The translations under genes were made by a program, and so were the position numbers. A stretch of DNA of 64,000 nt from positions 1-64,000 of the forward strand of contig DRHS01000191.1 of NCBI GenBank assembly GCA_011053095.1, read 5' to 3'. Below are positions 59,076-64,000 of the stretch, in pieces. The stretch is from Bacteroides sp. GTDB lineage: Bacteria > Bacteroidota > Bacteroidia > Bacteroidales > SM23-62. Under the pieces are notes generated by a model. The model was not told where the DNA came from. It worked only from the letters and a program-made list of their open reading frames with translations, and searched no databases. The stretch's first letter is position 1, and each line of letters starts with the position of its first letter.

Positions 59076-60137
59076 ATGCAAGCATTATTAGGAATCCTAT
59101 ATCATTCCATCGGCGGAATAGCCTCGGGAAGTTTTTATATGCCATTTAACAAGGTTAAGGGCTGGGCCTGGGAGAGTTACTGGATTGTTGGTGGACTTTT
59201 TTCATGGCTTATTGTGCCACCCCTTGCAGCTTATCTCACAGTACCCGGATTTGCCGAAATAATTGCAGCGGGGTCAAAACAAGTACTTTACTTTACATTT
59301 CTAATGGGTTTGCTCTGGGGGGTCGGCGGATGCTCATACGGCTTAAGTGTCAGGTATCTGGGTATGTCATTGGGGAACTCTGTGGTTCTTGGTTTCACCG
59401 CCGCATTCGGGGCTATCGTTCCTTCCATATATTATAACATAAATCCCACCGAGGGCAAGGTCTCCTTTTCAGATCTCTTAGGCAGCCAGGGTGGACAATT
59501 GGTTCTTCTGGGAGTTGTGGTTTGCCTGGCCGGTATAGCCCTGTCAGGAAAAGCAGGCATGATGAAAGAAAGTGAGCTTTCGAAAGAGGATCAGAGAGCC
59601 AGTGTACCGGAATTCAGTCTTGTAAAGGGCCTGATCATAGCAGTCATATCCGGAATTTTAAGCTCATTTTTTAATTTCGGAATTGAGTCAGGCAAACCAC
59701 TGGCTGAAGCAGCTGTTGCTGCAGGGTACAATCCGCTTTATCAAAATAATGTAACTTTTGTTGTCATTCTCTGGGGCGGGTTAACAACCAACCTGATCTG
59801 GACCACGATCCTAAGTATTAAGAATAAATCTTACAGGGATTTTGCCAATAAAAATTCTCCGATTGCCAAAAACTTAATGTTTTCCGCCATTGCCGGAACC
59901 ACATGGTTTCTTCAATTCTTTTTCTACGGGATGGGAGAAAGTAAACTTGGCAATGGAGCCAGCTCCTGGATACTTCACATGTCCACAATCATTTTAACAG
60001 CAAATATGTGGGGGATCTACCGTAAAGAATGGAAAGGTGTAGCGGCAAAAACTAAATGGACAATAGCTATAGGGATTTTTGTAATAATATTAGCTGTGGC
60101 CCTGGTTGGAATTGGAAACTCACTGCCGATACTGTAG
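59076..60137 (+). CDS. rhaT: L-rhamnose/proton symporter
   Basis: GILYHSIGGIASGSFYMPFNKVKGWAWESYWIVGGLFSWLIVP; multi-TM; next to rhaM/rhaA. Confidence 0.93.
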   Translation: MQALLGILYHSIGGIASGSFYMPFNKVKGWAWESYWIVGGLFSWLIVPPLAAYLTVPGFAEIIAAGSKQVLYFTFLMGLLWGVGGCSYGLSVRYLGMSLGNSVVLGFTAAFGAIVPSIYYNINPTEGKVSFSDLLGSQGGQLVLLGVVVCLAGIALSGKAGMMKESELSKEDQRASVPEFSLVKGLIIAVISGILSSFFNFGIESGKPLAEAAVAAGYNPLYQNNVTFVVILWGGLTTNLIWTTILSIKNKSYRDFANKNSPIAKNLMFSAIAGTTWFLQFFFYGMGESKLGNGASSWILHMSTIILTANMWGIYRKEWKGVAAKTKWTIAIGIFVIILAVALVGIGNSLPIL

Positions 60138-60221
60138 GAGTTTTCAGGCAACACCAGGTGTTACTCTTGTTGGTTATCATAAAATGTATCCTTAAAAGCT
60201 CTAACCCAAACTAATACTGAG

Positions 60222-60539
60222 ATGCATAAAAGAATTGGATTCAAAATGAAGTTAAATCCAGGCTGTGTAGATGAGTACAGGAAAAGGCATGATGAACTCT
60301 GGCCGGAATTACATAAACTCCTGAAAGACAATGGTATATCGGAATACAGCATTTTTTATGACGAGGAGACCAATATCCTGTTCGCATTCCAGAAGCAGGA
60401 GGGCGATCAGAATTCACAGGATCTGGCATCTTCAGAGGTAGTTCAGAAGTGGTGGAAATACATGGCGGATATCATGGAAACCAATCCTGATGACTCACCG
60501 GTTTCTACTATTCTCGATGAAGTTTTTTACATGGAATAA
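60222..60539 (+). CDS. rhaM: L-rhamnose mutarotase
   Basis: RIGFKMKLNPGCVDEYRKRHDELWPELHKLLKDNGISEYSIFYDEETNILFAF. Confidence 0.93.
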   Translation: MHKRIGFKMKLNPGCVDEYRKRHDELWPELHKLLKDNGISEYSIFYDEETNILFAFQKQEGDQNSQDLASSEVVQKWWKYMADIMETNPDDSPVSTILDEVFYME

Positions 60540-60557
60540 TTTATACAATAAATAATC

Positions 60558-61829
60558 ATGACCAAATCAGAAAACATAAGTAAATCTTTTGAAATGGCGA
60601 GGGAACAATACGCCGAAATTGGTGTAAACGTAGACCAGGCAATGGATAAACTTGATTTGTTCCCCATATCGCTTCACTGCTGGCAGGCCGATGATGTAGG
60701 CGGATTTGAAACATCGGATTCAAAACTGTCGGGAGGCGGTATTCAGGCCACCGGAAACTACCCGGGAAAGGCTACAAATATAGAGGAACACCGGATGGAT
60801 ATTGAAAAATCAATGTCCCTTCTGCCGGGGAAGCAGCGTTTGAATCTTCATGCGATCTACGGCGACTTCCAGGGTAAGTATGTGGACCGTGATCAGATAG
60901 AAATTGAACATTTCCAAAGCTGGATAGATTGGGCCCTGGAACTCGGAATCGGAATGGATTTTAACTGCAGTATGTTCTCCCATCCGAAGGCTGCAGACAA
61001 TATGACGCTGTCTCATAAGGACAAAGAGATTCGGGGATTTTGGATTGAACATGCCAAAAAATGTCGTGCCATCACAGCCGAGTTCGGCAAACAGCTGGGA
61101 ACCCCCTCCATTCATAATATCTGGATCCCCGATGGGTCAAAGGATGTCCCGGTTGACAGGTATACCCACCGGGCTATACTTAAGGATTCTCTTGACGATA
61201 TTCTCAGCCTGGACTACCCTGCAGAATACGCAAAGGATGCCATTGAATGCAAATTATTTGGTATTGGACTGGAATCCATGACAGTAGGGAACTCTGAATT
61301 CTACCTGGGCTATGCTATTTCGAACCAGACACTTATCTGCCTGGACAGCGGGCATTTCCACCCGACGGAACAGGTGGGTGACAAAATATCCTCCACCCTG
61401 CTTTTTGTCCCTGAAATCCTTCTCCACGTCACCCGTCCGGTGCGCTGGGATAGTGACCATGTAGTAACCCTGAATGATGATACTTTGCTTATTGCGCAGG
61501 AGATTGTCCGCTGTAAAGCCCTGGATCGGGTTCATATGGGACTCGATTTCTTTGATGCCAGCATAAACCGGATCGGCGCATACGTCGTGGGTACAAGGGC
61601 AGCCCAGCAGGCCATGCTGTTTGCCCTGTTGGAACCAGGTGAGACCCTCCTGAAATACGAAGAAAATGGTCAGTTTTTTGAGCGCCTTGCTCTTCTGGAA
61701 CTTCTTAAAACAAAACCCTTTGGGGCAGTATGGGATTATTATTGCATGAAACATGATGTACCGGTCTCTCAGGATTTTATAAGTGATATCCAGCAATACG
61801 AAAAGGACGTTTTGAGTAAAAGAGCCTGA
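60558..61829 (+). CDS. rhaA: L-rhamnose isomerase
   Basis: LHCWQADDVGGFE, KQRLNLHAIYGDF, LDSGHFHPTEQVGDKISS, RPVRWDSDHVV. Confidence 0.95.
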   Translation: MTKSENISKSFEMAREQYAEIGVNVDQAMDKLDLFPISLHCWQADDVGGFETSDSKLSGGGIQATGNYPGKATNIEEHRMDIEKSMSLLPGKQRLNLHAIYGDFQGKYVDRDQIEIEHFQSWIDWALELGIGMDFNCSMFSHPKAADNMTLSHKDKEIRGFWIEHAKKCRAITAEFGKQLGTPSIHNIWIPDGSKDVPVDRYTHRAILKDSLDDILSLDYPAEYAKDAIECKLFGIGLESMTVGNSEFYLGYAISNQTLICLDSGHFHPTEQVGDKISSTLLFVPEILLHVTRPVRWDSDHVVTLNDDTLLIAQEIVRCKALDRVHMGLDFFDASINRIGAYVVGTRAAQQAMLFALLEPGETLLKYEENGQFFERLALLELLKTKPFGAVWDYYCMKHDVPVSQDFISDIQQYEKDVLSKRA

Positions 61830-61839
61830 ACCTGAGATC

Positions 61840-63228
61840 ATGAGTAAAGAGGTTATCCTGATCTTTGATATTGGTAAAACCAATAAAAAGATCCTTCTGT
61901 TCGACCCCGAGTTGAAGCTTGTCCATGAAGAAGAAGAGATTTTTCCTGAAATCATGGATGATGATGGATTTTTAGGGGATGATATCGAAAGACTTGAGAA
62001 ATGGGTCCTTGCCAGCTGCAAGAAATATATTGAAGATCCGGATTCCCTTGTAAGGGGAATTAATTTTACAACCTATGGAGCAACCCTTATGTACCTTGAC
62101 AGCCAGGGTAACAGGCTTACACCGGTTTACAACTACCTGAAACCCATGTCCGAAGAGATCCCGGAGTCTCTCTATATAAATTATGGAGGCAGAGAGGAGT
62201 TTTGCAGAAACACTGCTTCTCCAGCTCTTGGAATGCTAAACTCGGGACTGCAGATACTCTGGCTTAAAAATCAGAAGAAGAATGTTTTCGAAAAGGTAAG
62301 GCATATCGTACATTTTCCCCAATATCTGTCTTCTCTCCTCACAGGAAGGATCAGTTCCGAACATACTTCCATAGGCTGTCACACGGCATTATGGGATTTC
62401 GACAATATGAAATATCATAATTGGCTTGTAAATGAAGGAATACAACTACCGGATCCCCTGCCTTTAAAAACAACATTTCCAGCTGAGAAGGTCAATTCAG
62501 AAATACCTGTTGGAATTGGTATCCATGACAGCTCAGCTTCACTTGTACCCTATTTCAGATTTTCGAAAAATGCATTCATCCTGGTGTCAACGGGTACCTG
62601 GTGCATCAATATGAATCCTTTTAATCATTCACCTCTAACCAGTGAACAACTAAGTAGTGACTGTTTGGCCTATATGAGTATCCGGCAAAAACCCGTAAAA
62701 TCATCACGCTTTTTTCTGGGACACATTCATGATGTAAATGTGCAAGCTCTGAGTGAATATTTTAATGTGGAAAAAGATGCTTATAAAACAATCAGCCCCG
62801 ATAATGACTTGCTTGTTTCATTTATGAATAAGGACCATCAGTCAGAGCAATTTTTCAGGAATGGTATTCCTAAGGAATATATTGACAGTAGTATCAATCT
62901 TTCAGAGTTTAAAAAATTCAGCGATGCCTATCACAGGCTTTTGGTCGACCTGTCAAAGCTGGCTGCTGATTCAATTAAGCTAATTATGGAGGAGCCTGAT
63001 AATACCGAAGATATCTACATTACCGGTGGTTTCGCCCGAAATCCTATTTTTACTGGCCTAATGGCAACACACTTTTTTAACAAGAATGTGTTTACTTCTG
63101 AAATTGCTAACGCCACATCTCTGGGTGCTGCGCTTGTATTTTGGAAAAACCTGGGAACTGAAAAGGAGCCTGTCATTGACCTGGGGTTAAAACTAATTGA
63201 ACAGCCTGACAATCTCATCAACAGATAA
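61840..63228 (+). CDS. FGGY-family carbohydrate kinase (probable rhamnulokinase)
   Basis: ILIFDIGKTNKKILLFD, GIHDSSASLVPYFR, ILVSTGTWCINMNPF, YITGGFARNPIF; position after rhaA. Confidence 0.85.
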   Translation: MSKEVILIFDIGKTNKKILLFDPELKLVHEEEEIFPEIMDDDGFLGDDIERLEKWVLASCKKYIEDPDSLVRGINFTTYGATLMYLDSQGNRLTPVYNYLKPMSEEIPESLYINYGGREEFCRNTASPALGMLNSGLQILWLKNQKKNVFEKVRHIVHFPQYLSSLLTGRISSEHTSIGCHTALWDFDNMKYHNWLVNEGIQLPDPLPLKTTFPAEKVNSEIPVGIGIHDSSASLVPYFRFSKNAFILVSTGTWCINMNPFNHSPLTSEQLSSDCLAYMSIRQKPVKSSRFFLGHIHDVNVQALSEYFNVEKDAYKTISPDNDLLVSFMNKDHQSEQFFRNGIPKEYIDSSINLSEFKKFSDAYHRLLVDLSKLAADSIKLIMEEPDNTEDIYITGGFARNPIFTGLMATHFFNKNVFTSEIANATSLGAALVFWKNLGTEKEPVIDLGLKLIEQPDNLINR

Positions 63229-63244
63229 ACACTGTCGAAGCATA

Positions 63245-63343
63245 TTAATTTTGGTATTGTATCATAACAGCACTTATGGGATCGATTTCAATCTCTATCC
63301 GGTCACCCTTCTCTTCAATGCCCGTATTATCTGCTGCATAAGC
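63245..63343 (-). pseudogene. Coding-like 32-codon remnant/extension directly 3' of the UxuA-like stop, same frame
   Basis: After TAA (63344-63346): AYAADNTGIEEKGDRIEIEIDPISAVMIQYQN*. Confidence 0.35.
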
Positions 63344-64000
63344 TTAACCTTCAGCAATTACCCGCTCAAGTAGCCCCTTCATGTATCCAATTGTGAAGGC
63401 AGTCCCCGTTTTTGAGCCTACCATGCGCGGAATGTGGTCGGCAATTATCACACCATCGAAATCTACTTCTTTTAGTGATTTCAGGACTTTATATATGTCA
63501 CCGTAGCCATCATCCATAAAGGTTTCCACGAAATGTGGCAGCGGCTGAGAAATATTTCGCAGATGTACTTTGAAGATTTTTTTCCTTTCACCAAAATATT
63601 TAATCGTTTCAAATACGTCTTTACCCATCAGCTTGCCACCTTCAAGCCAACAACCCACACAAAGGCAAATGCCCACATTCGGACTATCAGCTATTTCCAT
63701 AGCGCGCTTGTAGCCATCAAAATTGCTGAAAATGCAACGAGGTACTCCTCCCAACTCTGGAACCGGGGGATCGTCGGGATGAATTCCAATTCGCACGTTT
63801 GCTTCTTCCGCCACAGGGGCAACAGCTTTGATGAAATATTCATAATTATCCCATATTTCTTCCTTGGTGTAAATACGACCATGTGTCAGCGGTGCTTTAT
63901 ATACCTTGCCAGCCCAAAGACCTTCTTCAGCTTCTTCCAGGTTGAATCCACGTGCACTTGCACCTCCACGTGTTGGTTCTCTGTCTGTGCTCCAAATTCC
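63344..64000 (-). CDS. mannonate dehydratase (UxuA-like), 5' end beyond the window
   Basis: NVRIGIHPDDPPVPELGGVPRCIFSNFDGYKRAMEIADSPNVGICLCVGCWLEGG...KVHLRNI; frame open upstream to the window end (GIWSTDREPTRGGASARGFNLEEAEEGLWAGKVYKAPLTHGRIYTKEEIWDNYEYFIKAVAPV). Confidence 0.88.
   Translation of the reverse strand, partial: GIWSTDREPTRGGASARGFNLEEAEEGLWAGKVYKAPLTHGRIYTKEEIWDNYEYFIKAVAPVAEEANVRIGIHPDDPPVPELGGVPRCIFSNFDGYKRAMEIADSPNVGICLCVGCWLEGGKLMGKDVFETIKYFGERKKIFKVHLRNISQPLPHFVETFMDDGYGDIYKVLKSLKEVDFDGVIIADHIPRMVGSKTGTAFTIGYMKGLLERVIAEG

Noticed and set aside
60150-60162. AACACCAGGTGTT inverted repeat between rhaT and rhaM
   Set aside because: Six-bp arms with one-nt centre are too short to claim function; no second copy seen.
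61254-62021. 255-aa minus-strand ORF
   Set aside because: Antisense to rhaA and the kinase start; composition looks like a shadow ORF.
1-64000. CRISPR array, transposase, tRNA or rRNA
   Set aside because: None recognised by eye; tRNAscan/Infernal and repeat finders would be needed to exclude small RNAs.

Overview
The window is a 64 kb stretch of a Bacteroidetes-like chromosome. This is inferred from protein style, TTG/TAnnTTTG promoters and DUF1080/OprP/RhaT-type families, not from a marker gene. About 50 protein genes can be supported; I saw no rRNA, tRNA, CRISPR array or transposase. Left part: an RND/MFP/TolC efflux operon whose RND gene lacks its 5' third, a sulfatase/porin block, and a LolA-like/MMPL/beta-barrel operon beside a membrane-bound AraC regulator. 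Middle: MscS channel, a beta-oxidation cluster ending in a fused B12 mutase (IcmF), symporter/sulfatase/GH95, a 'mobile mystery protein' A/B (HTH + Fic) pair, oxidoreductases, aspartate kinase and a TetR/SDR pair. Right part (about 44.8-63.2 kb): a large two-armed deoxysugar (L-rhamnose) locus. RhaT/RhaM/RhaA/kinase and a URO-D-like protein are on the plus arm. E2, fused E1, a PHP-like protein, a RhaEW-type aldolase/dehydrogenase, an ADH, a tandem class-II aldolase, a lipoprotein nitrilase and a second URO-D-like protein are on the minus arm, with a GntR regulator and a perfect 16-bp palindrome between the arms. The most interesting leads are this expanded rhamnose locus, the A/B Fic module with a candidate inhibitory motif and a self-operator, several candidate operators, an unusual 90-bp palindromic intergenic element, and several gene relics or interrupted genes that the ORF track does not show. 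Family calls are from reading the proteins; no searches were run.
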